The notes under the pieces were generated by a model. The model was not told where the DNA came from, ran no database searches, and saw nothing but the letters and a program-made list of their open reading frames with translations. DNA of 64,000 nt, from NCBI RefSeq assembly GCF_011250565.1, contig NZ_JAANMS010000001.1, positions 124,001 to 188,000 of the forward strand, given 5' to 3'. Positions 1 through 7,509 of this stretch are shown here, piece after piece (the stretch's first letter is position 1; every line of letters starts with the position of its first letter). Source of the DNA: Nocardioides sp. IC4_145. Lineage in GTDB: Bacteria; Actinomycetota; Actinomycetes; Propionibacteriales; Nocardioidaceae. A program made the translations under genes and the position numbers.

Positions 1-549
1 GCCGTCGAGCCGGGCGTAGAGGTCGACCAGGTCGCGGACGTTGTCGCTGACGAGCGCGTCGACCGAGCAGTCACCGTTCTCGCCGAGGTCGTAGACCCAG
101 TCGACCGGGTCGCACTGGTTCGGCACGGTCTTGGGGCCCTGGCGGCCGGCGTGCCGCTCGAGGTAGCCGAGGATCTTCTCGATGTTGACGAACGCGGTGA
201 TGGGGTTCGCGTACCCCTTGCGACGCGGCACGTAGCAGTACGAGCAGGCCATCGCGCAGCCGTTGGACGTCGAGGGCGCGATGAAGTCCGAGCTGCGGCC
301 GTTGGGGCGCGCGGAGAGTGACTTCTTGGTGCCCAGCACGAGCACCTCGCGCTTGTTGCGCACCCAGTCCTCGACGTTGCCCTCGTTGCCGTAGAGCCCG
401 GGGATCGCCTGGTGCGAGAGCACCTCGACCCGCTCGGCGTCGGGGAAGCGCGCCAGGATCTCGGCGCCGCGTGGATAGGTCTCGACGTCGCGCTCGTGGA
501 AGATCGTCCTGACGTCGAGCAGCCGGTCGGCGTGGGTGCGTGTCGTCAT
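1..549 (-). CDS. Spore photoproduct lyase family radical SAM protein (3' part cut by window edge)
   Basis: The frame opens with ATG at 549 and runs off the left edge, so only the first 183 residues are visible. A radical-SAM cluster motif C-x3-C-x2-C is seen in the stretch SNGCAMACSYCYVP at about residues 101-114. The adjacent RRKGYANPI and the N-terminal layout resemble the spore photoproduct lyase (SplB-like) family. In actinobacteria these are non-spore paralogues of uncertain substrate, either DNA-lesion repair or something unassigned. There is no clear Shine-Dalgarno sequence. A 44-codon ORF lies 46 bp upstream on the same strand with a strong hairpin between them. Family assignment is fairly confident; function is not. 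Confidence 0.8.
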   Translation of the reverse strand, partial: MTTRTHADRLLDVRTIFHERDVETYPRGAEILARFPDAERVEVLSHQAIPGLYGNEGNVEDWVRNKREVLVLGTKKSLSARPNGRSSDFIAPSTSNGCAMACSYCYVPRRKGYANPITAFVNIEKILGYLERHAGRQGPKTVPNQCDPVDWVYDLGENGDCSVDALVSDNVRDLVDLYARLDG

Positions 550-571
550 CACCAGTGCAACACGCGGGCGG

Positions 572-589
572 CCCCGGGCAATCCCGGGG
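572..589. promoter_or_regulatory. Hairpin between the 44-aa ORF and the radical SAM gene
   Basis: A perfect 7-bp G/C stem (CCCCGGG / CCCGGGG) closes a 4-nt loop, CAAT on the plus strand. It lies in the 46-bp gap between the small ORF stop and the radical SAM start. There is no U-tract, so it could be an attenuator, a processing signal or a weak terminator. Confidence 0.55.
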
Positions 590-595
590 ACGCGG

Positions 596-730
596 TCAGA
601 TCCGGGTGCGGATCGGGTTGGCGACCATCCCGATCGGGAAGTCGTCCTGCGCCTGCGCGGCCTCGGAGGCCTCGGACGCCTCGACCACCGCGGTCGGGTC
701 GGTCTCGGTGACGTCGGTGTCGATGCTCAT
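596..730 (-). CDS. 44-aa acidic small protein upstream of the radical SAM gene
   Basis: The ORF encodes an acidic, Ala/Glu/Asp-rich N-terminal half (MSIDTDVTETDPTAVVEA) and a distinct C-terminus (DDFPIGMVANPIRTRI). I do not recognise it. Support for reality is a TAGGTT -10 element exactly 7 nt upstream of the ATG, the spacing of an actinobacterial leaderless gene, and co-orientation with the radical SAM gene. An acidic leader followed by a short tail next to a radical SAM enzyme is reminiscent of a RiPP precursor, but no Cys or GG-type cleavage site is present and the neighbour looks like a lyase/repair enzyme. It could also be an independent small protein. Confidence 0.5.
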   Translation of the reverse strand: MSIDTDVTETDPTAVVEASEASEAAQAQDDFPIGMVANPIRTRI

Positions 731-737
731 GGGGCTC

Positions 738-743
738 AACCTA
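738..743 (-). promoter_or_regulatory. -10 element (TAGGTT) of the 44-aa ORF, leaderless
   Basis: TAGGTT on the minus strand lies 7 nt before the ATG at 730, fitting the TAnnnT rule for leaderless actinobacterial transcripts. A weak -35-like CTGACC lies upstream. Confidence 0.5.
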
Positions 744-772
744 GTGGGCGTCGTCGCAGGTCAGGGCGACAT

Positions 773-808
773 GAAGACCACAGCGGGAGGAACGGTCCGG
801 TGGTCTTC
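773..808 (-). terminator. Candidate terminator of the fadD3-fadE33 operon
   Basis: A perfect 9-bp inverted repeat (GAAGACCAC at 773-781, GTGGTCTTC at 800-808) with an 18-nt loop begins 20 bp after the fadE33 stop. It lacks a U-run, as is common for GC-rich actinobacterial terminators. Confidence 0.5.
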
Positions 809-828
809 CTCACACGCTGGCGAGCGGT

Positions 829-1821
829 TCAAAGGGGCACCGCAGCACGATGGGCGCGGGCCGTGCCGAAGAGCTGGCCGAGGGAGTGCGCCCGCTTCAG
901 CACCAGGTGCGCGTCGTGCTCCCACGTGATCGCGATGCCCCCGTGCAGCTGCACGGTCTCGGCGGCGATCGCGGTGAGGGCGTCGGAGCAGTACGCCGCG
1001 GCGACGTGCGCGAGGCGCTCGGCGTTCGCGCCGCCGCTGGACACGGCGTACGACGCCGCCCAGGCCGCCGAGCGGGCCATCTCCACCCGCACCAGCATGT
1101 CGGCCATCCGGTGCTTGAGCGCCTGGAAGGAACCGATCGGGCGGCCGAACTGCACCCGCTCCTTCGCGTAGGCGACCGTCATCTCCAGCGCCCGGGCGGC
1201 GGTGCCGACCTGCAGCGCGGCGACGCCCGCGGCGCCCACCAGCGCCGCCCGCTCGGCGGCGGGAGCGCCCTCACCGATCCAGGTCGCGGCGGCGGTGTCC
1301 ACCGGGACGCGGGCGAGCCGGATCGTCTGGTCCATGGACGGCGTCCACTCGCGTGTGGTCGCCTCCGGGTCGAGGAGCCAGAGCCCGTCGTCGGTCGCGG
1401 CGACGAGCATGGTCGCGAGGTCGCCGTCGAGCACGTCCGCAACGGTCGTGGCGCCGGCGCCCCGGCCGGTCGCGTCGACGAATGTGCCAACCTCACCGGC
1501 GGCGAGCCTGGGGAGCAGGCCGTCCTTGGCCTCGTCGGTCGCGCCGGCCAGCAGCGCCTCCGACGTCACCAGCGAGGACAGCAGGGGCGAGGGCACCAGC
1601 GAGCGGCCGACCTCCTCGAGCGCGACGAGCGACTCGAAGAGCGTGAACCCCGCGCCGCCGTGCTCCTCGGGGATGCCGAGCGCCGCGACGCCGATCTGCT
1701 CGCACAGCAGCGCCCACAGCTGCTCGTCGTAGGTCTCGACGCGCGGGTCGGCCCGCTTGGCCAGCAGCGAGCGCACGGTCGAGGCGAGCTCCTGCTGCTC
1801 CTCGGAGAGCGCGAAGTCCAT
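829..1821 (-). CDS. fadE33: Acyl-CoA dehydrogenase, FadE33-like (HIP pathway)
   Basis: This is a 330-aa acyl-CoA dehydrogenase with the N-terminal helical domain (MDFALSEEQQELAST), the PEEHGGAGFTLFE segment near residue 54 and a C-terminal helical domain containing ERVQFGRPIGSFQALKHRMAD and VQLHGGIAITWEHD. The length is close to M. tuberculosis FadE33 as I recall it. It is last in a fadD3-fadE31-fadE32-fadE33 order identical to the mycobacterial KstR2 regulon. In that family FadE31 pairs with FadE32 or FadE33 as heteromers acting on CoA thioesters of the steroid C/D-ring remnant. Its ATG overlaps the fadE32 stop (TGATG), implying translational coupling. Co-transcription with fadD3 is inferred. 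Confidence 0.85.
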   Translation of the reverse strand: MDFALSEEQQELASTVRSLLAKRADPRVETYDEQLWALLCEQIGVAALGIPEEHGGAGFTLFESLVALEEVGRSLVPSPLLSSLVTSEALLAGATDEAKDGLLPRLAAGEVGTFVDATGRGAGATTVADVLDGDLATMLVAATDDGLWLLDPEATTREWTPSMDQTIRLARVPVDTAAATWIGEGAPAAERAALVGAAGVAALQVGTAARALEMTVAYAKERVQFGRPIGSFQALKHRMADMLVRVEMARSAAWAASYAVSSGGANAERLAHVAAAYCSDALTAIAAETVQLHGGIAITWEHDAHLVLKRAHSLGQLFGTARAHRAAVPL

Positions 1822-2717
1822 CAGCTCGCCCCGAGCTGCTGCAGCAGCCGGCCGCGGTGGAAGTCCGGTGTGCCCCACGCGGTCACGAGCGCGCGGATCC
1901 GCCCCAGCCACAGGCTCAGGTCGAACTCCTGGGTGTAGCCGATCGCGCCGTGGACCTGGAGGCCGGTGCGCGCAGCGAGGTACGCCGCGTCGCCGCACGC
2001 GACCTTCGCCGCCGAGGCGTCCACCTCGCCGAGCGCAGCCCCGTGGACCAGCGGGCGGGCGAAGTCGAGGGCGATCCGGACGTCGGCGAGCGCGTGCTTG
2101 ACGGCCTGGTAGGAGCCGATCTCGCGACCGAACTGCTTGCGCTGCTTGACGTAGGTGACCGAGTCCGCGAGCACCCGCTCGCCCGCACCGAGCAGCTCCG
2201 CGGCGCACGCGAGCACGGCGAGGTCGAACGCCTCGCGGGACGGCTCGGCACCGCCGCCACCGTCGACACCATCGCCACCCTCCACGCGGAAGAGCCGCCG
2301 GGTGCGGTCGACCGAGGTCAGCCGCTCGCCGACCCCGGTGACGGGCGTGCTGCCGACGTAGACCTCGTCGGCGACGTCGGCGTCGAGCGCGTGGGGCACG
2401 TGCGGCGGCAGGGCGACCGTGGCGACGCCCTCGACCTCGCGGCCCAGAGCGACCGGGAGGTACGCCGCGGACTCGATCCACGGCCCGGGCACGACGTGTC
2501 GCCCCAGCGCCTCGAAGGCGAGCGCGACCTCGACCGGGGTCGCGTCGGTGGCCAGCGAGAGCACCCCGAGGTCGGCCAGCCGCTTCCACAGCGCCAGTCC
2601 GGGGGCGGTCTCGCCCTCGGCCCAGGCTCGGGCCGCGGCGACCGTGTCGGCGCCGGCGAGCAGCGACTCGAGCGCGCCCGCGAAGTCGCGCTGGTCCTCG
2701 TCGAGCACGAACCTCAC
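1821..2717 (-). CDS. fadE32: Acyl-CoA dehydrogenase, FadE32-like (HIP pathway)
   Basis: This 298-aa member of the acyl-CoA dehydrogenase superfamily is shorter than canonical ACADs (about 380 aa), as expected for a FadE32 subunit. The C-terminal domain is clear (KQRKQFGREIGSYQAVKHAL and LQVHGAIGYTQEFD). The middle beta domain is reduced and interrupted by a Gly-rich loop (GGDGVDGGGG) near residue 160. Start is GTG at 2717 in a GTGA overlap with the fadE31 stop. By family knowledge FadE32 forms a heteromer with FadE31, and the pathway role is a dehydrogenation step in C/D-ring degradation; the exact substrate here is inferred from synteny. Confidence 0.85.
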   Translation of the reverse strand: MRFVLDEDQRDFAGALESLLAGADTVAAARAWAEGETAPGLALWKRLADLGVLSLATDATPVEVALAFEALGRHVVPGPWIESAAYLPVALGREVEGVATVALPPHVPHALDADVADEVYVGSTPVTGVGERLTSVDRTRRLFRVEGGDGVDGGGGAEPSREAFDLAVLACAAELLGAGERVLADSVTYVKQRKQFGREIGSYQAVKHALADVRIALDFARPLVHGAALGEVDASAAKVACGDAAYLAARTGLQVHGAIGYTQEFDLSLWLGRIRALVTAWGTPDFHRGRLLQQLGAS

Positions 2718-3859
2718 TTGCGGACCTCCCGCGGCAGGCCGAGGATCCGCTCGGCGACGATGTTGCGCTGGATCTCGTTGGTGCCGGCGTAGATCGGGCC
2801 GGAGAGCGAGAAGGTGTAGCCGTCCAGCCACGGCGAGGCGACCTCGGCCTCCGGGCCGAGCAGGTCGAGCGCGGTCTCGTGCAGCGCGATGTCGAGCTCG
2901 GACCAGAAGACCTTGTTCACCGATCCCGCGGCGCCCATGTCACCGCCGGCGGCGAGCCGGGTGACCGTGCCCCACGTGTAGAGCCGGTAGGCCTGCGCCT
3001 TGACCCAGGCGTCGACGACGCGGTCCGCCGCGGCCGCCGGTGGCCGCTCTGTCGAGCGGTAGAGGTCGACCAGGCGGTCGGCGGCGGCGCAGAACCGGCC
3101 GGGGGAGCGCAGCGAGAGGCCGCGCTCGTTGCCGGCGGTCGACATCGCCACCCGCCACCCGTCGCCGGGGGCGCCGAGGACGTCGGAGTCGGGGACGAAG
3201 ACGTCCTCGAAGAACACCTCGGCGAAGCCGGCCTCGCCGTCGAGCTGTGCGATCGGCCGGACCGTGATGCCGTCCGCGTCGAGCGGGAAGAGGAAGTAGG
3301 TCAGCCCCGCGTGCCGCTGCGCCTCGGCGTCGGAGCGGAAGAGGCCGAAGCCCCAGTGCGCGAACGCCGCCCGCGAGGACCAGGTCTTCTGCCCGTTGAG
3401 CACCCACCCGCCGCGCTCGTCGTCGCGTCGCGCGGTCGAGCGCAGCGCGGCCAGGTCGGAGCCGGCCTCGGGCTCGGACCAGCACTGCGCCCAGATCTTC
3501 TCGCCGGTCGCCATCGTCGGCAGGAACCGGTCCTGCTGCTCCTTCGTGCCGTGGTCGAAGATGATCGGCGCGAGTAGGAAGATGCCGTTCTGGGAGACGC
3601 GACCCGGCGCACCGGCGCGGTAGTACTCCTCCTCGAAGACCAGCCACTCGACCAGCGACGCCTCGCGGCCGGAGTACTCCCGCGGCCACGACACGACCGA
3701 CCAGCGCGCCTCGGCGAGCCGCGCCTCCCACTCCTGGTGGGCCTTCCAGCCGGCCTCGGTGTCCATCGACGGCAGCGGCTCGGACGGCACGTTGGCGGCG
3801 AGCCACTCGCGCGCCTCGGCCTGGAAGGCCAGCTCGGACTCGGACAGGGACAGGTCCAT
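2714..3859 (-). CDS. fadE31: Acyl-CoA dehydrogenase, FadE31-like (HIP pathway)
   Basis: This full-length 381-aa ACAD carries the characteristic QCWSEPEAGSDLAALRS substrate/FAD segment, an NGQKTWSSRA stretch and a C-terminal IYAGTNEIQRNIVAERILGL signature. It is expected to be the FAD-binding partner for the shorter FadE32 and FadE33 proteins encoded directly downstream. The ATG follows the fadD3 stop with no gap (TGA-ATG), so tight coupling is likely. Position, length and subunit pattern match the KstR2-controlled mycobacterial operon; substrate assignment is by synteny. Confidence 0.87.
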   Translation of the reverse strand: MDLSLSESELAFQAEAREWLAANVPSEPLPSMDTEAGWKAHQEWEARLAEARWSVVSWPREYSGREASLVEWLVFEEEYYRAGAPGRVSQNGIFLLAPIIFDHGTKEQQDRFLPTMATGEKIWAQCWSEPEAGSDLAALRSTARRDDERGGWVLNGQKTWSSRAAFAHWGFGLFRSDAEAQRHAGLTYFLFPLDADGITVRPIAQLDGEAGFAEVFFEDVFVPDSDVLGAPGDGWRVAMSTAGNERGLSLRSPGRFCAAADRLVDLYRSTERPPAAAADRVVDAWVKAQAYRLYTWGTVTRLAAGGDMGAAGSVNKVFWSELDIALHETALDLLGPEAEVASPWLDGYTFSLSGPIYAGTNEIQRNIVAERILGLPREVRK

Positions 3860-5407
3860 TCACTCGCTCCTGGGCTGGTCTCGGAGGTCGGTCTTGAGCA
3901 CCTTGCCGGACAGGTTCCGGGGCAGCGCGTCGAGGAACGTCACGCGCCGCGGGACCTTGAAGTTGGCCAGCCGCTCCTTGCAGTACGCCGTGACGTCGTC
4001 GGTGGTGAGCGCCTCGCCCGCCGGACCGGCCGCGCGGACGACGTACGCCGCACCGACCTCGCCCATCCGCTCGTCCGGCACCCCGACGACCGCCACGTCC
4101 GCGACGCCCTCGAGCCGGGCGAGCACCTGCTCGACCTCGGCGGGGTAGACGTTGAAGCCGCCGGAGATGTACATGTCCTTGAGCCGGTCGGTGATCCGCA
4201 GGTTGCCGGCCTCGTCGAGCGTGCCGACGTCGCCGGTGTGCAGCCACCCGTCGGCGTCGATGGCGGCGGCCGTGGCCTCCTCGTCGTCGAGGTAGCCGAG
4301 CATCACGTAGTCACCGCGCAGCAGCAGCTCGCCGGCCTCGCCGGGTCCGGCACCGGGTGGGGCGTCGATGCGGGTCTCCATGCCGGGGATCGCGCGGCCG
4401 CAGGTGGTCGCGACGAGCTCGGCCGGGTCGCCGGCGCGCGCCATCGTCGCGACGACGGCCTCGGTCATGCCGAACGCGGTGACCACCTGGTCGAAGCCGA
4501 GGCCCTCGGGCGCCGGCTGCCGCATCCGCTCGATGAGCACGACCGGGACGACGGCCGCGCCGGTGACCGCGAGCCGCAGCGAGGACAGGTCGCGCTGTTC
4601 GCGCCCGGGGGCGGTGAGCAGCGACTGGTAGATCGTCGGCGCGCCGGGCAGGACGGTGATCCGCTCCTCCTCGACCAGCCGCATGGTCGTGTCGAGGTCG
4701 AAGGTCGCGAGCGGGTAGAGCGTCGCGCCGGTCACCAGGCCGGTGACGATGCCGACCTTGTAGCCGAAGGAGTGGAAGAACGGGTTGACCGCCAGGTAGC
4801 GGTCCTCGGCGGTCACGCCGCCGAGCTCGCCCCAGGCGCGGGCGACCCCGACCGTCTGGCGGTGCGCGGACATCGCGCCCTTGCTGCGGCCGGTCGTGCC
4901 GGAGGTGAAGAGGATGTCGGCGACGTCGTCGGGGGAGACCGACTCCGCGACCGCGTCGACGTCGGCCGTGGTCACGTCGCCCGGGTCGAGGTCGCCGAGG
5001 TCGGCCAGGTCGATCGTCGCCAGCACCGACGGGTGCTCGCCGGTCGCCCGCAGGTCGGCCAGCTGGGTGCGCCCGAGGAAGCCGTCGGCGACGACCACCA
5101 GCCGCGCGGCGGTCCGCTCGACCACGTCGGCGACCTCGTGGGCGGTGTACCGGGAGTTGACCGGCACGAGCACGCCGCCGGCGTACGACACCGCCAGGCC
5201 GGCCACGACCCAGTCGATGCTGTTGGGCGCCCACAGGCAGACCCGGTCACCGGGACGCAGGCCGCGGGCGACGTACGCCCGGGCCGCGCGCCGGACCCGG
5301 CTCAGCAGCTCGAGGAACGTGACGACCTCGCCGTCCTGGACGTACGCCGGGTGGTCGCCGAAGCGGTCCGCCGCCGCGCCGAGCGCGGCCGGGATCGTCT
5401 GCTCCAC
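3860..5407 (-). CDS. fadD3: HIP-CoA synthetase (acyl-CoA synthetase FadD3)
   Basis: This 515-aa ANL-superfamily ligase has the P-loop LFTSGTTGRSKGAM near residue 177, the GWLHTGDVGTLDE motif near residue 388 and a terminal NLSGKVLKTDLRD containing the adenylation Lys. FadD3 activates the propanoate side chain of HIP (3aH-4(3'-propanoate)-7a-methylhexahydro-indanedione), the entry step of C/D-ring catabolism. The GTG start at 5407 is preceded by a strong AGGAGGTG Shine-Dalgarno. It heads the minus-strand operon with fadE31-33. A divergent -10 (TACAGT, 5473-5478) next to the palindromic operator suggests KstR2-type repression. Confidence 0.88.
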   Translation of the reverse strand: MEQTIPAALGAAADRFGDHPAYVQDGEVVTFLELLSRVRRAARAYVARGLRPGDRVCLWAPNSIDWVVAGLAVSYAGGVLVPVNSRYTAHEVADVVERTAARLVVVADGFLGRTQLADLRATGEHPSVLATIDLADLGDLDPGDVTTADVDAVAESVSPDDVADILFTSGTTGRSKGAMSAHRQTVGVARAWGELGGVTAEDRYLAVNPFFHSFGYKVGIVTGLVTGATLYPLATFDLDTTMRLVEEERITVLPGAPTIYQSLLTAPGREQRDLSSLRLAVTGAAVVPVVLIERMRQPAPEGLGFDQVVTAFGMTEAVVATMARAGDPAELVATTCGRAIPGMETRIDAPPGAGPGEAGELLLRGDYVMLGYLDDEEATAAAIDADGWLHTGDVGTLDEAGNLRITDRLKDMYISGGFNVYPAEVEQVLARLEGVADVAVVGVPDERMGEVGAAYVVRAAGPAGEALTTDDVTAYCKERLANFKVPRRVTFLDALPRNLSGKVLKTDLRDQPRSE

Positions 5408-5454
5408 CGTTCACCTCCTGCCTTCGTGGCTGCCGGGAGGGGCCGATCTGCCCA

Positions 5455-5472
5455 ACCAAGCAATTGCTTGGT
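5455..5472. promoter_or_regulatory. KstR2-type operator, perfect 18-bp palindrome (fadD3/fadE30)
   Basis: ACCAAGCAATTGCTTGGT is its own reverse complement. It lies between divergent fadD3 and fadE30 and overlaps the first base of the fadE30 -10. It keeps the CAAG/CTTG half-sites of the mycobacterial KstR2 motif (AnCAAGnnCTTGnT) but with a 6-nt instead of 2-nt centre. A near copy occurs at 15085-15102. Confidence 0.8.
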
Positions 5473-5477
5473 ACTGT
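5472..5477 (+). promoter_or_regulatory. -10 element (TACTGT) of fadE30, leaderless
   Basis: TACTGT lies 7 nt before the GTG at 5485, the leaderless spacing. It abuts the palindromic operator, so a bound repressor would block the promoter. Confidence 0.65.
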
Positions 5478-5484
5478 AGCACTC

Positions 5485-6693
5485 GTGGACCTGACCTACT
5501 CGGCCGAGGACGAGGCCTTCCGTGCCGAGGTGCGGGACTTCCTCGAGGAGCACCTGCGCGGCGACTTCGCCGCGCTCAAGGGCCTCGGTGGCCCCGGTCG
5601 GGACCACGAGGCGATCGAGGAGCGCCTCGCCTGGAACCGGCACCTCGCGCAGCACGGCTGGACCTGCGTGGGCTGGCCGACCGAGCACGGTGGCCGCGGC
5701 CTGTCGCTCTCGCAGCAGGTGATCTTCCACGAGGAGTACGCCCGGTCGAACGCGCCCGCGCGCCTCAACCACCTCGGCGAGGAGCTGCTCGGCCCGACGC
5801 TCATCGCGTTCGGCACGCCCGAGCAGCAGGCCCGCTTCCTGCCGCCGATCCGTGCGGTCGAGGAGCTGTGGGCCCAGGGCTACTCCGAGCCGGGCGCCGG
5901 CTCCGACCTCGCCAACGTCCAGACCCGGGCCCGGCTCGAGGACGGTCCCACTGGGCGGGAGTGGGTCATCGACGGGCAGAAGGTGTGGACGTCGAACGCC
6001 CACTTCTCCCAGTGGGTCTTCGTGATCGCCCGGACCGAGCCGGGCTCCCAGCGCCACGCCGGTCTCTCCTTCCTCCTCGTCCCGCTGGACCAGGAGGGCG
6101 TCGAGGTCCGGCCGATCGAGCAGCTGACCGGCGGCTCGGAGTTCAACGAGGTCTTCCTCTCCGGCGCCCGGACCGACGCCGACCTCGTCGTCGGCGAGCC
6201 CGGCCAGGGCTGGCGGGTCGCGATGGGCCTGCTGGGCTTCGAGCGCGGCGTGTCCGTGCTCGGCCAGGTCGTCGGCTTCGCCCGCGAGCTCGAGGGCGTC
6301 GTCGAGCTGGCCAAGGCGAACGGCGCGATCGACGACCCGCTGCTGCGCGACCGGCTCGCCGACCTCGCCGTCGAGCTCGAGGTGATGCGCTTCAACGCGA
6401 TGCGCGGGCTCTCGGCCGTCACCGGCGGCGACGACTCCGCGGCCGGCGGGGGAGCGGCGTCGATCTTCAAGCTCGTGTGGGCGGCGTGGCACAAGCGGCT
6501 CGGCGAGGTGGCGATGGACGTGCTCGGCGCCGACGGGCTCACGGCCCGCGCCGCGCCGTACGACCTCGACGAGTGGCAACGACTCTTCCTCTTCGCGCGC
6601 GCCGACTCGATCTACGGCGGCAGCGACGAGGTGCAGCGCAACATCCTGGCCGAGCGCGTGCTCGGGCTCCCGCGTGAACCGAAAGGCGTCTGA
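5485..6693 (+). CDS. fadE30: Acyl-CoA dehydrogenase FadE30-like (5-OH-HIP-CoA side-chain oxidation)
   Basis: This 402-aa full-length ACAD has QGYSEPGAGSDLANVQT near residue 132, VIDGQKVWTSNAHF, and a C-terminal SIYGGSDEVQRNILAERVLGLPRE. In the HIP pathway FadE30 introduces the first double bond in the propionyl-CoA side chain after FadD3 activation. The GTG start at 5485 is chosen because the -10 TACTGT sits 7 nt upstream and upstream codons lie in the operator. The next gene begins directly after the stop (TGA-ATG). It leads the plus-strand fadE30-ipdF-kstR2-fadA6 operon. Confidence 0.87.
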   Translation: MDLTYSAEDEAFRAEVRDFLEEHLRGDFAALKGLGGPGRDHEAIEERLAWNRHLAQHGWTCVGWPTEHGGRGLSLSQQVIFHEEYARSNAPARLNHLGEELLGPTLIAFGTPEQQARFLPPIRAVEELWAQGYSEPGAGSDLANVQTRARLEDGPTGREWVIDGQKVWTSNAHFSQWVFVIARTEPGSQRHAGLSFLLVPLDQEGVEVRPIEQLTGGSEFNEVFLSGARTDADLVVGEPGQGWRVAMGLLGFERGVSVLGQVVGFARELEGVVELAKANGAIDDPLLRDRLADLAVELEVMRFNAMRGLSAVTGGDDSAAGGGAASIFKLVWAAWHKRLGEVAMDVLGADGLTARAAPYDLDEWQRLFLFARADSIYGGSDEVQRNILAERVLGLPREPKGV

Positions 6694-7497
6694 ATGACCA
6701 CCACCCGTCCCGAGCAGCCCGCCCCCGCCTACGTCCCCGGCCACGACCTGTTGGCCGGCAAGGTGGTCGTCGTGACCGCCGCTGCCGGCGCCGGCATCGG
6801 CGCCGCCGTCGTGCGCCGGGTGCTCGAGGAGGGCGCGAAGGCGGTCGTCTTCAGCGACACCCACGAGCGCCGGTTGGCCGAGGCCGAGGAGGCGCTGGCC
6901 GCCGAGTTCGGCGCCGACCGCGTGCGCCAGCGGGTCTGCGACGTCACCGACGAGGCGCAGGTCGCCGCGCTGCTCGACGTCGCCGACGAGCTCGGCGGCG
7001 TGGACGTCATGGTCAACAACGCGGGGCTGGGCGGCACCGCCAGTGTGCTGGAGATGACCGACGAGCAGTGGCTGCGCGTCCTCGACATCACCCTGACCGG
7101 CACCTTCCGCTGCGTCCGCGCCGCCGGTCAGCGGATGGTCGCCGCCGGCAAGAAGGGCGTCATCGTCAACAACGCCTCCGTCGTCGGTTGGCGCGCCCAG
7201 GAGGGGCAGGCCCACTACGCCGCCGCCAAGGCCGGCGTCATGGCGCTGACCCGCTGCTCGGCGGTCGACCTCGCCCCGCACGGCATCCGCGTCAACGCGG
7301 TGAGCCCGAGCCTGGCGATGCACCCGTTCCTTGCGAAGGTGACCTCCGACGAGCTGCTCGCCGAGCTCAAGAACCGGGAGGCCTTCGGGCGGGCCGCCGA
7401 GCCGTGGGAGGTCGCGAACGTCATGGTGTTCCTGGCCAGCGACTACGCGTCGTACATGACCGGCGAGGTCGTCGCCGTCTCCAGCCAGCAGGCGTAG
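6694..7497 (+). CDS. ipdF: SDR-family (5R)-hydroxy HIP-CoA dehydrogenase IpdF
   Basis: This 267-aa short-chain dehydrogenase shows a variant Rossmann glycine motif TAAAGAGIG near residue 29, NNAG near residue 109 and the catalytic YAAAK near residue 174. The length and position between fadE30 and kstR2 match Rv3559c (IpdF), which oxidises the 5-hydroxyl of the HIP-CoA ring system during C/D-ring catabolism. It starts immediately after the fadE30 stop. As an SDR the exact substrate cannot be read from sequence; the call rests on synteny. Confidence 0.82.
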   Translation: MTTTRPEQPAPAYVPGHDLLAGKVVVVTAAAGAGIGAAVVRRVLEEGAKAVVFSDTHERRLAEAEEALAAEFGADRVRQRVCDVTDEAQVAALLDVADELGGVDVMVNNAGLGGTASVLEMTDEQWLRVLDITLTGTFRCVRAAGQRMVAAGKKGVIVNNASVVGWRAQEGQAHYAAAKAGVMALTRCSAVDLAPHGIRVNAVSPSLAMHPFLAKVTSDELLAELKNREAFGRAAEPWEVANVMVFLASDYASYMTGEVVAVSSQQA

Positions 7498-7509
7498 GAC
7501 GATTCCTCC

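Noticed and set aside
3737..5479. A 580-codon plus-strand frame opposite fadD3
   Set aside because: It is antisense to a clear ANL ligase, has a low-complexity Arg/Asp/Val-rich translation and no ribosome site.
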